Of a DNA stretch of 20,115 nucleotides, positions 8,406 to 14,874 are shown piece after piece (positions within the stretch are counted from its first letter, which is position 1; each line of letters opens with the position of its first letter). A program made the position numbers and the translations under genes. The stretch spans positions 1-20,115 of the forward strand of contig JALSIF010000137.1 in NCBI GenBank assembly GCA_026981635.1, given 5' to 3'. The DNA comes from JALSIF01 sp026981635 [NCBI: bacterium]. GTDB lineage: Bacteria; 4484-113; JALSIF01. Under the pieces are notes generated by a model that ran no database searches, was not told the origin of the DNA, and was given only the letters and a program-made list of their open reading frames with translations.

Positions 8406-9207
8406 CTTGGCCACCTCCGCTGGTCGTTGTTCTAGGCGTCTCGCTTCTCAGGCTCTCGGGGGCAAACTGGCGCTCGTATTCGGCTACCGGTAGCATCACG
8501 CTCTCCGGCACCAGGGTGCGCACGATCACATCCTCCTGTCCCACCAGGGTCTGACAGGCAAGCACCCGCCTGCCCAGGCTTCGCCGGCGTCGCTCCTGCT
8601 CCTCCCGCCTGGCCTTTATCCTGGCCTGATATTCCAGATACTGCTTGGGCCAGAAGAGGCGGGCGATGGGGCCGCCCGGCCCGGCCAGCAGACCGAACAG
8701 GATCCAGCCCACCCAGGAGCCATAGAAGACGGCCAGGCTGATCAGCGTCCACCAGGTGGTCTGCCAGGCCACCTGCCGGTCAACATTGGAGAGCTTGAAG
8801 ATGCTCACAAAGAGATCGTCCAGGACGGGCTTGCCGTTGGCAAAGACCACAAACCAGGTGTAGGCAATGGTAAAAAGCCCAATCAGCAGGGGAAGTCCCA
8901 CCAGCCAGAGGGGGAGGTTGAAGCCGGGCAGCTTCTCCCGAAACTGCAGGTTGTGCAGGCGCATGTGCAGCCGGTCAAGGTCCACCGCAATAGGGCCAAG
9001 CTTTATGGGCGGCCGCTTGCGGGAGACCGAGTGGGGGTTTATCACCTCAACCTGGCACGAGCCGCAGAGCCCCTTGCCGCCGCAGTTTAGGACGTTGAAG
9101 GGGCGCGGATAGATGTTTATCCCCTCCTGGATGGCCACGCTGCGCAGGTCCTGGCCCGGCTCGGCCGAACAGCGCCTTTTCTCCCGCTCAAAGTAGACCC
9201 AGGGCAT
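8398..9207 (-). CDS. Membrane [2Fe-2S] ferredoxin-like protein with two-helix insertion in cluster domain
   Basis: A 269-residue paralogue of the next gene. The N-terminus (VYFEREKRRCSAEPGQDLRS) and the block FNVLNCGGKGLCGSC provide C42, C48 and C51, spaced C-x5-C-x2-C. The fourth ligand is probably C218 in VLACQTLVGQEDVIVRTLVP, which matches the LACQ ending of [2Fe-2S] domains. Between C51 and C218 lie about 166 extra residues with two hydrophobic helices (about 98-122 and 152-176) and a strongly basic Arg/Glu helix (196-214). The two helices would form a hairpin that leaves both halves of the cluster domain on the same side, presumably the cytoplasm. The C-terminus is a Ser/Thr/Gly tail. 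It should be a membrane-bound one-electron carrier; partner and pathway cannot be inferred from neighbours. It is the first gene of a two-gene operon and has no Shine-Dalgarno sequence. Confidence 0.85.
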   Translation of the reverse strand: MPWVYFEREKRRCSAEPGQDLRSVAIQEGINIYPRPFNVLNCGGKGLCGSCQVEVINPHSVSRKRPPIKLGPIAVDLDRLHMRLHNLQFREKLPGFNLPLWLVGLPLLIGLFTIAYTWFVVFANGKPVLDDLFVSIFKLSNVDRQVAWQTTWWTLISLAVFYGSWVGWILFGLLAGPGGPIARLFWPKQYLEYQARIKARREEQERRRRSLGRRVLACQTLVGQEDVIVRTLVPESVMLPVAEYERQFAPESLRSETPRTTTSGGGQGG

Positions 9208-9223
9208 GGCTTGAGGCGAGCGA

Positions 9224-9232
9224 ATTCTAACA
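9224..9232 (-). promoter_or_regulatory. Extended -10 promoter for ferredoxin pair
   Basis: The minus strand reads TGTTAGAAT: TG, one base, then TAGAAT. The box ends 16 bases before the ATG at 9207, implying a leader of about 10 bases without a ribosome binding site. No clear -35 box is seen. Confidence 0.5.
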
Positions 9233-9263
9233 TAGCCAGGCGCCCCTCGCCGCCCTGCCGGCC

Positions 9264-9272
9264 TGCTAGATT
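9264..9272 (+). promoter_or_regulatory. Extended -10 promoter for MFS transporter
   Basis: The plus strand reads TGCTAGATT: TG, one base, then TAGATT. It lies 13 bases before the GTG at 9286 and is divergent from the ferredoxin promoter about 35 bases away. This position supports the GTG start over upstream candidates. Confidence 0.45.
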
Positions 9273-9285
9273 AGGGGCCAAGGCC

Positions 9286-10689
9286 GTGGGGAGAAGCACT
9301 ACTAGACCCCTGGTTGAACCCCGTCGCCTGGCCGCCATGGCCAGCTTCTGGTTTGCGGTCCACTTCTTCTGGACGGTGGTGCTGTCGGTCTTCGTCCAGT
9401 CCCGCCTGGAGGAGCTGAGGGAGCTTGGCCGCCTCCCCTTCCCCGAGGGGACCTCCCTGGCCCTGATCCTGGCCAGCGGGGCCCTCTTCTCCATCGCCGT
9501 TCAGCTTTCGGTGGGCTTTCTCTCCGACCACACGGTGGGCCCCTATGGGCGGCGCAAGCCCTACCTGGTCAGCGGGGCGCTGATGGCGGTGGCGGCCATC
9601 TTCGCCCTCTTCCTCTCGCCAAGCTTTATCTCCCTGCTTCTTTCATACCTGGGGGTCCAGTTTGCGGTCAACTTCGCCTCGGTCCCCTACCAGAGCTACC
9701 TGCCCGACCTGGTCCCCCCCACCATGCACGCCCGCGCCTCGGCCTACCTGGGGGTGGCTCATCTATCGGGAAAGCTTTTGGGGCTTATCTCCTTTGCCCT
9801 GCTGGTTTTTTTCAGTGCTCCCCGGGTAGTGCTGCCGGCCACCTTCGCTCTGGTCTTTCTCGCCGCGGCGGCCATTACCGTGCGCGGGGTGGGGGAGGGG
9901 CCGGCCGAGGAGCCGGTCACCGAGCTGGACCTCAGGCGCGTCCGCCACCTGCTTCCCCGCAGCCGGCTGGTCTTCCCCGCCCTGCCCGAGGAGGGACTCT
10001 GGTCCGCCGCCTGGCGTCGCTTTGCCGACTTCAGCCTGCCCACCGGGGGCGACTTCTTCTGGGTCTGGCTTAGCCGCCTGGTGGCACATCTTGGCTTCTA
10101 CACCTTCCTTGACTTTCTCTACTACTACGTAAGAAGCGGGCTCAGCACCGCCGGCCTCATCCCTGGCATGGAGGACCCCCAGCAGGTGCTCACTCCCCTT
10201 ATCCTGGTGGTGGCGGTGCTGGCCGGCTACCTGGGCAACTGGCTGGCCGGCCTTCTGGGCGACCGCTACCACAAGCGCACCCTGATCTGGCTTAGTCTCG
10301 CCTTGGGGGCCGTCTCCTTGGTGGGCTTCATCCTTACCGAGAGCTACTTTGTCGCCCTAGTTATGGCGGTGGGCATGGGGGCCGGCTGGGGCGCCTTCCT
10401 CACCCTGGACTGGGCCTACGCCACCACCCTGATGACGCCGGAAAAGAGCGGCCGCTTCATGGGCCTGTGGGACGTCTCCACCTTGCTTCCTCAGGTTGCG
10501 GCAAGCACCATTAGCGGCCTCGCCCTGGATCGACTCTCCTCCCTCTTCCTCGCCCAGGGCCTCAGCCCCCAAGTGGCCGAGGCCCAGGCGGTAAGGCTGA
10601 TCTTCTTTTCCATCATCTTCTGGTTCGCCCTGGCCAGCCTGCTGCTTATCAGGGTGAGAAGCGGAGCCCCCCTGGCCAGCACCTCTTAG
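9286..10689 (+). CDS. Major facilitator superfamily transporter, sugar-type (SLC45/GPH-like)
   Basis: A polytopic inner-membrane protein of about 467 residues with roughly twelve hydrophobic segments. The loop after TM2 reads LSDHTVGPYGRRKPYL (motif A; the Asp at about 81 and GRRKP at 88-92), which resembles SLC45/sucrose-type and GPH-like permeases. The equivalent loop in the second half is GLLGDRYHKRTL. The substrate cannot be assigned; a sugar or glycoside is a guess from the motif. I chose the GTG at 9286 because an extended -10 box lies 13 bases upstream. The ATG at 9337, directly at the first membrane helix, is the alternative, and any start upstream of 9286 would lie before the likely transcription start. 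It is followed 66 bases later by fliI, which has its own promoter. Confidence 0.88.
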   Translation: MGRSTTRPLVEPRRLAAMASFWFAVHFFWTVVLSVFVQSRLEELRELGRLPFPEGTSLALILASGALFSIAVQLSVGFLSDHTVGPYGRRKPYLVSGALMAVAAIFALFLSPSFISLLLSYLGVQFAVNFASVPYQSYLPDLVPPTMHARASAYLGVAHLSGKLLGLISFALLVFFSAPRVVLPATFALVFLAAAAITVRGVGEGPAEEPVTELDLRRVRHLLPRSRLVFPALPEEGLWSAAWRRFADFSLPTGGDFFWVWLSRLVAHLGFYTFLDFLYYYVRSGLSTAGLIPGMEDPQQVLTPLILVVAVLAGYLGNWLAGLLGDRYHKRTLIWLSLALGAVSLVGFILTESYFVALVMAVGMGAGWGAFLTLDWAYATTLMTPEKSGRFMGLWDVSTLLPQVAASTISGLALDRLSSLFLAQGLSPQVAEAQAVRLIFFSIIFWFALASLLLIRVRSGAPLASTS

Positions 10690-10719
10690 GCCCTGGTTCA
10701 CTACGGCCTCACCCCGGGT

Positions 10720-10748
10720 TTGTTTTCCCTGCCGAGGGCAGGTATCAT
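10720..10748 (+). promoter_or_regulatory. Promoter for fliI (TTGTTT-17-TATCAT)
   Basis: A -35 box TTGTTT (10720-10725) and a -10 box TATCAT (10743-10748) are separated by 17 bases. The -10 box ends 7 bases before the ATG at 10756, so the transcript should be leaderless. The TTG at 10720, which could be mistaken for a start codon in the same frame, is part of the -35 box. Confidence 0.6.
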
Positions 10749-10755
10749 CAGAGCG

Positions 10756-12108
10756 ATGGATCTCCGCACCAAGGCCCGCCTGGTGGAGAAGGTGGCCCCC
10801 TGCCGCTACCTGGGGCGGGTTGAGCGGGTGGCGGGGATCCTCATTGAGGCGGTCACCCCCAAGGTCTCCATCGGCGAGATCTGCTACATCCTCTCCGACT
10901 ACACCGACCTTTCCGCCCCCGGCCACCCCCGCCGCACGGTGCGCATCCCTGCCGAGGTGGTGGGGATCGACCGGGAGCGCACCTACCTCATGCCCTTTGA
11001 GTTCGTGGACACCATCTCGGCCGGCGCACCGGTGGAGACCACCGGCAGCCCCTTTGCGGTGAGGGTGGGGGAGGAGCTGCTGGGCCGGGTGCTTAGCGGC
11101 CTCGGCACCCCCATTGACCAGGGTGGGCCGGTGGAGCCTCCCCATGTGGCGCCGGTGGTAAACCGCCCCCCCCGGCCCCTGGAGCGCCCCCGCATCAGCG
11201 AGCTGCTCTCCTCGGGGATAAAGAGCATTGACTGCCTGGTGGCCTGGGGCAAGGGCCAGCGGCTGGGGATCTTTTCCGGCTCCGGGGTGGGCAAGTCCAC
11301 CCTGCTGGGGATGATCGCCAGAAACTCCAGCGCCGACGTAAACGTGATTGCCCTGATTGGCGAGCGGGGCAGGGAGGTGCGCGAGTTTATTGAGCGTGAC
11401 CTGAGGGAGGAGGGGCTGAGGAAATCGGTGGTGGTGGCGGTGACCAGCGACGAGAGCCCCATCATGCGCCTCAAGGGGACCCTGGTGGCCCACACCATCG
11501 CCGAGTACTTCCGCGACCGGGGAAGGGATGTCCTCCTGCTCATGGACAGCCTCACCCGCTACGCCTACGCCCTGCGCGAGGTGGGCCTGGCCCTGGGCGA
11601 ACCCCCCACCACCCGGGGCTACACCCCCTCGGTCTACGCCCGCATCCCCCAGCTCTGTGAGCGGGCCGGGCTCACCGAGCGGGGCTCCATCACCGCGGTC
11701 TACACCGTGCTGGTGGAGGGGGACGACCTTACCGAGCCGGTCTCCGATATTGCCCGAAGCGTCCTGGACGGCCACGTCACCCTCTCCCGGCGGCTGGCCA
11801 ACGAGGGCTTCTATCCCCCGGTGGACGTACTTGACTCGGTGAGCCGCCTGATGTACGACCTGGTAAGCGAGGAGCACCGCCAGGCCGCCCAGTGGGCCAG
11901 GCAGGTGCTGGCTACCTACCGGGAGGCGGAGGAGCTGATCAACATCGGCGCCTACCAGCGGGGCAACAACCCCCGCATTGACCATGCGGTGGACTTCTAC
12001 CCCCGGCTGATGGAGTTTTTGCGTCAGGATCGGGCGGAGAGGGTGGAGTATGCCCGTTTCCTGGCCCAGTTCATTGAGCTTTGGCGGACCGCCCAGGCCC
12101 AGGCCTAG
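10756..12108 (+). CDS. fliI: Flagellar export ATPase FliI
   Basis: Cytoplasmic ATPase of the flagellar type III export apparatus, 450 residues, normal for FliI. Visible features are an N-terminal beta domain (1-100), Walker A GSGVGKST (175-182), GERGREVREFI (202-212, family EXRGREV), Walker B DVLLLMD (258-264), and the T3SS/flagellar stretch SLTRYAYALREVGLALGEPP with TTRGYTPSVYARIPQL following. The latter separates it from F1-type ATPases. A type III secretion ATPase is a formal alternative, but the flagellar genes at 17.8-20.1 kb favour FliI. No fliF, fliG, fliH or fliJ flanks it; the neighbours are an MFS gene and rpsP. The ATG at 10756 is preferred because it follows the promoter by 7 bases; there is no Shine-Dalgarno sequence. 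Confidence 0.95.
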   Translation: MDLRTKARLVEKVAPCRYLGRVERVAGILIEAVTPKVSIGEICYILSDYTDLSAPGHPRRTVRIPAEVVGIDRERTYLMPFEFVDTISAGAPVETTGSPFAVRVGEELLGRVLSGLGTPIDQGGPVEPPHVAPVVNRPPRPLERPRISELLSSGIKSIDCLVAWGKGQRLGIFSGSGVGKSTLLGMIARNSSADVNVIALIGERGREVREFIERDLREEGLRKSVVVAVTSDESPIMRLKGTLVAHTIAEYFRDRGRDVLLLMDSLTRYAYALREVGLALGEPPTTRGYTPSVYARIPQLCERAGLTERGSITAVYTVLVEGDDLTEPVSDIARSVLDGHVTLSRRLANEGFYPPVDVLDSVSRLMYDLVSEEHRQAAQWARQVLATYREAEELINIGAYQRGNNPRIDHAVDFYPRLMEFLRQDRAERVEYARFLAQFIELWRTAQAQA

Positions 12109-12155
12109 AAGGCTTTCCCCTCGGCGGAGGTATTAGGTGAAGCTCCGGCTGGGCT

Positions 12156-12183
12156 TTGATCCTGCCGGCTTATCTGCTAGCAT
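12156..12183 (+). promoter_or_regulatory. Candidate promoter for rpsP (TTGATC-16-TAGCAT)
   Basis: TTGATC (12156-12161), 16 bases, TAGCAT (12178-12183), 39 bases before the rpsP ATG. A GAGG at 12211-12214 provides a ribosome binding site 8 bases before the start. The rest of the 114-base fliI-rpsP gap shows no T-tailed terminator. Confidence 0.45.
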
Positions 12184-12222
12184 TTCCCCTCCCCTGGAGG
12201 GCAACCTACCGAGGACCACGAG

Positions 12223-12630
12223 ATGGCAGTAAAGATCAGGCTAACCAAACTGGGCAAGAAGAAGGAGCCCTACTACCGCATCGTGGTGGTGGATGCGCGC
12301 GAGGCGCGCGACGGCCCCTACATTGAGCAGGTGGGGTTTTACAACCCGCGTCGCGACCCGGAGGAGGTGCGCTTCAACGAGGAGCGCCTGCTCCACTGGA
12401 TCAGCGTGGGGGCCATCCCCACCGAGACGGTACGCCGGCTGATGATGAAGTACACCAAGGTACCGGTCCCCCCCCGCAAGGGGGAGCCACGCTGGAAGCG
12501 GGAGCGGTTTAGAAGGTGGGTCAAGGCAGCCCTGGCCGGTGAGCCCTTTGAGCTCACCGGGGCTGGCGAAGGGGAGCCCCAGCCCGCCTCCGATCATGAG
12601 GCCGAGCCCCAGGCGGCGGAGGACGGCTAG
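12223..12630 (+). CDS. rpsP: 30S ribosomal protein S16, with C-terminal extension
   Basis: The N-terminus MAVKIRLTKLGKKKEPYYRI with VVVDAREARDGPYIEQVGFYNP is diagnostic of S16. S16 binds 16S rRNA early in 30S assembly. At 135 residues it is longer than the usual 80-90: the S16 core ends near residue 80, followed by a basic helix-like segment (RKGEPRWKRERFRRWVKAAL, 82-101) and an acidic Ala/Pro/Glu tail. It opens the conserved rpsP-khpA-rimM-trmD-rplS block. The ATG has a GAGG 8 bases upstream. Confidence 0.97.
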   Translation: MAVKIRLTKLGKKKEPYYRIVVVDAREARDGPYIEQVGFYNPRRDPEEVRFNEERLLHWISVGAIPTETVRRLMMKYTKVPVPPRKGEPRWKRERFRRWVKAALAGEPFELTGAGEGEPQPASDHEAEPQAAEDG

Positions 12631-12638
12631 TCCAGCTC

Positions 12639-12667
12639 TTTACCCGCCGCGGGGGCTTTGATAGAAT
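12639..12667 (+). promoter_or_regulatory. Promoter upstream of khpA (TTTACC-17-TAGAAT, extended -10)
   Basis: TTTACC (12639-12644), 17 bases, TAGAAT (12662-12667), with TG at 12659-12660. It lies just after the rpsP stop and 72 bases before khpA. It would give khpA and downstream genes a transcript independent of rpsP. Confidence 0.5.
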
Positions 12668-12739
12668 TTCACCCTCAAATACCGTTCGCCAATACCAGGC
12701 GGAAGCACGGCAAATCCAGCAAGTAAGGAGTGAGGAGCC

Positions 12740-13057
12740 ATGAAGTTCTTTAGCGGCAAGCCCGAGCAGGCGTCCACTGGAAGCTTCGGTAGTCCCGCAG
12801 CGGGAGGAGGTCAGACCCCCCTCTACGACCTCCTGGAGACCATGGTCAAGAGCATCGTTGACCACCCCGAGGAGGTGGAGATCAACGAGCTGGCGGGGCA
12901 GGCCTCCATCTTCTACGAGATGCGGGTCCACCCCAACGACGTGGGCAAGGTGATCGGTCGCGAGGGCCGCATCATCAACGCCATGCGCACCATCCTCAAG
13001 GCAGCGGGTGGTCGTGAACAGCGCCAGGTTGAACTGAAGCTCCTCTCCGAGGAGTAG
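12740..13057 (+). CDS. khpA: KH-domain RNA-binding protein (KhpA/YlqC family)
   Basis: A 105-residue protein with one type-II-like KH fold ending in VGKVIGREGRIINAMRTIL; the GxxG loop is GREG (73-76). Family members bind RNA and affect cell division or ribosome maturation, and sit between rpsP and rimM in many Gram-positive-type genomes, as here. The usual length is about 75-80 residues; the extra 25-28 N-terminal residues are a Gly/Ser-rich, probably disordered leader. The start is supported by AAGGAG (12725-12730) and GAGGAG (12732-12737) before the ATG; the first has the better spacing. Confidence 0.93.
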   Translation: MKFFSGKPEQASTGSFGSPAAGGGQTPLYDLLETMVKSIVDHPEEVEINELAGQASIFYEMRVHPNDVGKVIGREGRIINAMRTILKAAGGREQRQVELKLLSEE

Positions 13058-13185
13058 TCAAAACCAGCCCCCGCCCACTCTCCCCCGCCCGGCAAGTCTG
13101 GGCAGATGGTGTAGTCGTCGCCCGGGAGAGGGCCGGTGTAGCTTGCGGTCGGTGGTTAGCTGGGCTGAGCCTAGCGGGCAGAGGA

Positions 13186-13698
13186 ATGCAGGTGAGAATC
13201 GGCAGACTGCGCCGCACCCACGGGGTGCGGGGGTGGCTGAAACTGGAGCTTTCCACCGAGGTTGCGGCCGAGCTTCTTCTCCCCGGCCGGCGAGTGGTGC
13301 TGGAGCGCCCCGGGGTACCCGACCGGGAGCTGGTGATTGAGCAGGTCAAGCTGGATGCCTTCCAGCCCATGATCAAGTTTAAGGGCTACGACACCCCCGA
13401 GGAGGCCAGGGTGCTCTCGGGGGGCTACCTCACCGTAGCCGAAGAGGAGCTGCCCCCCCTGGAGGAGGGGGAATACTACACCTACCAGCTCATGGACCTG
13501 GCCGTGCTTGACCGGGCCGGGGAGAGGCTGGGGAGGGTGTGCGAGGTGATCTCAGCGGCGGGGAGCCTGCTCATTGAGGTGAGGCGGGAGAGCGGTAAGA
13601 CCTTCCTGGTCCCCTTCAACGAGAACTCGGTCATTGAGGTGGACCTTGCCGCTGGTACTATCACCATTGATGAGCGCACTGTCACTGTGCCCCGCTAG
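13186..13698 (+). CDS. rimM: 16S rRNA processing protein RimM
   Basis: A 170-residue ribosome assembly factor that binds S19 during 30S head maturation. It begins VRIGRLRRTHGVRGWLKLEL, the family's GxxxxxHGvrGelkv motif. The middle has the FKGYDTPEEARVLSGGYL sequence, and the PRC-barrel half includes EEGEYYTYQLMDLAV and KTFLVPFNENSVIEVD, all typical. The 128 bases before it contain no clear Shine-Dalgarno sequence at good spacing (a GAGG lies only two bases from the ATG) and no gene I can support. The 3' end overlaps trmD. Confidence 0.96.
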   Translation: MQVRIGRLRRTHGVRGWLKLELSTEVAAELLLPGRRVVLERPGVPDRELVIEQVKLDAFQPMIKFKGYDTPEEARVLSGGYLTVAEEELPPLEEGEYYTYQLMDLAVLDRAGERLGRVCEVISAAGSLLIEVRRESGKTFLVPFNENSVIEVDLAAGTITIDERTVTVPR

Positions 13699-14386
13699 CC
13701 CGCCCACCTTCTGGCTCCTCACCACCAACCCCGCCTTCATGGAGACCTACTTTGAGGAGGGGGTGGTGGGCCGGGCAAGGCGACTGGGCCTCATCCGGGT
13801 CTTTCCCCTTGACCTTCGCCGCTTCGCCGAGGACCGCCACCGCAAGGTGGACGACCAGCCCTACGGGGGAGGGCCAGGCATGGTGCTCATGGTGGGTCCC
13901 ATCTACCGCGCCGTTGAGTTTGTCCGCTCGCGGGTCCCCCGAAGGGAGGAACTCACCGTGGTACTGACCGATGCGGGGGGGGAGAGTTTTGACCAGGGGC
14001 TGGCCGCCCAGTTTTCCCGCCCCCGCCACCACACCCTAATCATCTCCGGCCGCTATGAGGGGGTTGACCAGCGGGTGGCCGACCACCTGGCCGACCGCCT
14101 GGTCAGGGTGGGGGAGGCGGTGCTTTCCTCGGGAGATCTGCCCGCCCTGGTGATGGTGGATGCCGCCGCACGGCTGGTGGCCGGGGTGCTGGGCAACCCG
14201 CTGAGCCTGGCTGAGGAGACCGGGGGGGAGCTGGTGGACTATCCGGTCTACACCCGCCCGCCAGAGTTTAGGGGCTGGCGGGTCCCCGAGATCCTGCTTT
14301 CGGGCCACCACCGCGAGATCAGGCGCTGGCGCACCGAGTGGCGCAGGCACCGTCCCGACCCGGGGGAGGGGAGGGATACAAGTTGA
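13670..14386 (+). CDS. trmD: tRNA (guanine-N1)-methyltransferase TrmD
   Basis: SPOUT-family enzyme that methylates G37 of tRNAs with S-adenosylmethionine, 238 residues from the chosen ATG. Family motifs are DRHRKVDDQPYGGGPGMVL (55-73), SGRYEGVDQRV (126-136) in the SAM-binding knot, SGDLPALVMVDAAARL, and the C-terminal YTRPPEFRGWRVPEILLSGHH. The N-terminus reads FWLLTTNPAFMETYF where most members have an LFPEMF-type sequence. The ATG at 13670 gives a 29-base overlap with rimM; an in-frame TTG at 13634 would add 12 residues and looks less likely. The stop codon TGA lies inside the -35 box of the rplS promoter. Confidence 0.95.
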   Translation: MSALSLCPASPPTFWLLTTNPAFMETYFEEGVVGRARRLGLIRVFPLDLRRFAEDRHRKVDDQPYGGGPGMVLMVGPIYRAVEFVRSRVPRREELTVVLTDAGGESFDQGLAAQFSRPRHHTLIISGRYEGVDQRVADHLADRLVRVGEAVLSSGDLPALVMVDAAARLVAGVLGNPLSLAEETGGELVDYPVYTRPPEFRGWRVPEILLSGHHREIRRWRTEWRRHRPDPGEGRDTS

Positions 14387-14410
14387 CATCGCCCCCCTGG
14401 AGGGTAGAAT
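14383..14410 (+). promoter_or_regulatory. rplS: Strong promoter for rplS (TTGACA-16-TAGAAT)
   Basis: A perfect TTGACA (14383-14388) and TAGAAT (14405-14410) with a 16-base spacer. The -35 box contains the trmD stop codon. The predicted leader is about 24 bases and includes GGAG (14431-14434) 7 bases before the rplS ATG. Confidence 0.65.
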
Positions 14411-14441
14411 AACCCGCTAATCTGGCCTTGGGAGCTCTGGC

Positions 14442-14867
14442 ATGGCGGTAGATCTGGACAAGCTGGTTCGCGACTATGAGAAGACCCTGCTCAGGGACGA
14501 TGTCCCCGAGATTGAGCCGGGCGACACGGTGCGCGTGCACATCCGCATATACGAGGAGACCCCCGAGCTCCTTCACCTCAAGAAGATCCACCGCATCGCC
14601 GCCAGGGGTAAGGAGCAGAAGCAGGCCAAGGTGGAGCGGGTGCAGGTCTTTGAGGGGGTGGTGCTGGCGGTGGACGGCCAGGGGCTGGGCAGGTCCATCA
14701 CCGTGCGCAAGATCTCCAACGGCGTCGGGGTGGAGAAGGTCTTCCCCCTTCACAGCCGCCGGATTGAGAAGATTGAGGTGCTCCGCCACGCCAAGGTGCG
14801 CCGGGCCAAGCTCTACTACCTGAGAAATAGGGTGGGCAAGGCGGCCCGCCTCAAGGAGCGCCGCTAG
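14442..14867 (+). CDS. rplS: 50S ribosomal protein L19, with internal insertion
   Basis: L19 lies at the 30S-50S interface. Conserved sequence includes PGDTVRVHI (26-34), RVQVFEGVV (66-74), [20 protein letters not shown] and [20 protein letters not shown] at the C-terminus. At 141 residues it is longer than the usual 110-120. Compared with the E. coli sequence from memory, about 20 extra residues (around 40-62: [20 protein letters not shown] and onwards) replace a short turn between two beta strands; they look helical and basic. The gene has its own strong promoter and a GGAG ribosome binding site. lepB follows after 7 bases, so the two are probably cotranscribed. Confidence 0.97.
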   Translation: MAVDLDKLVRDYEKTLLRDDVPEIEPGDTVRVHIRIYEETPELLHLKKIHRIAARGKEQKQAKVERVQVFEGVVLAVDGQGLGRSITVRKISNGVGVEKVFPLHSRRIEKIEVLRHAKVRRAKLYYLRNRVGKAARLKERR

Positions 14868-14874
14868 GGGGTCC

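Noticed and set aside
9211-9285. Upstream start for the MFS gene
   Set aside because: It would begin before the likely transcription start, and the extra residues (Arg/Pro/Ser-rich) resemble translated intergenic DNA.
10357-11985. A 542-codon minus-strand ORF opposite the MFS gene and fliI
   Set aside because: Its product is a His/Gly/Ala-rich mix with no recognisable domain, and it is antisense to two clearly conserved genes. Long antisense ORFs are expected in GC-rich DNA with few stop codons.
13077-13131. Long-range inverted repeat CTCTCCC/GGGAGAG in the khpA-rimM gap as a terminator or leader
   Set aside because: The stem is 7 bp across a loop of about 40 bases in GC-rich sequence with no T run. 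This is expected by chance.
13143-13340. Small plus-strand ORF across the khpA-rimM gap
   Set aside because: It runs into rimM in another frame and has no Shine-Dalgarno sequence or domain. The gap seems non-coding.
13634-13669. TTG start for trmD, 12 codons further upstream
   Set aside because: It would deepen the overlap with rimM to 65 bases and add residues not typical of TrmD; ATG 13670 is sufficient.
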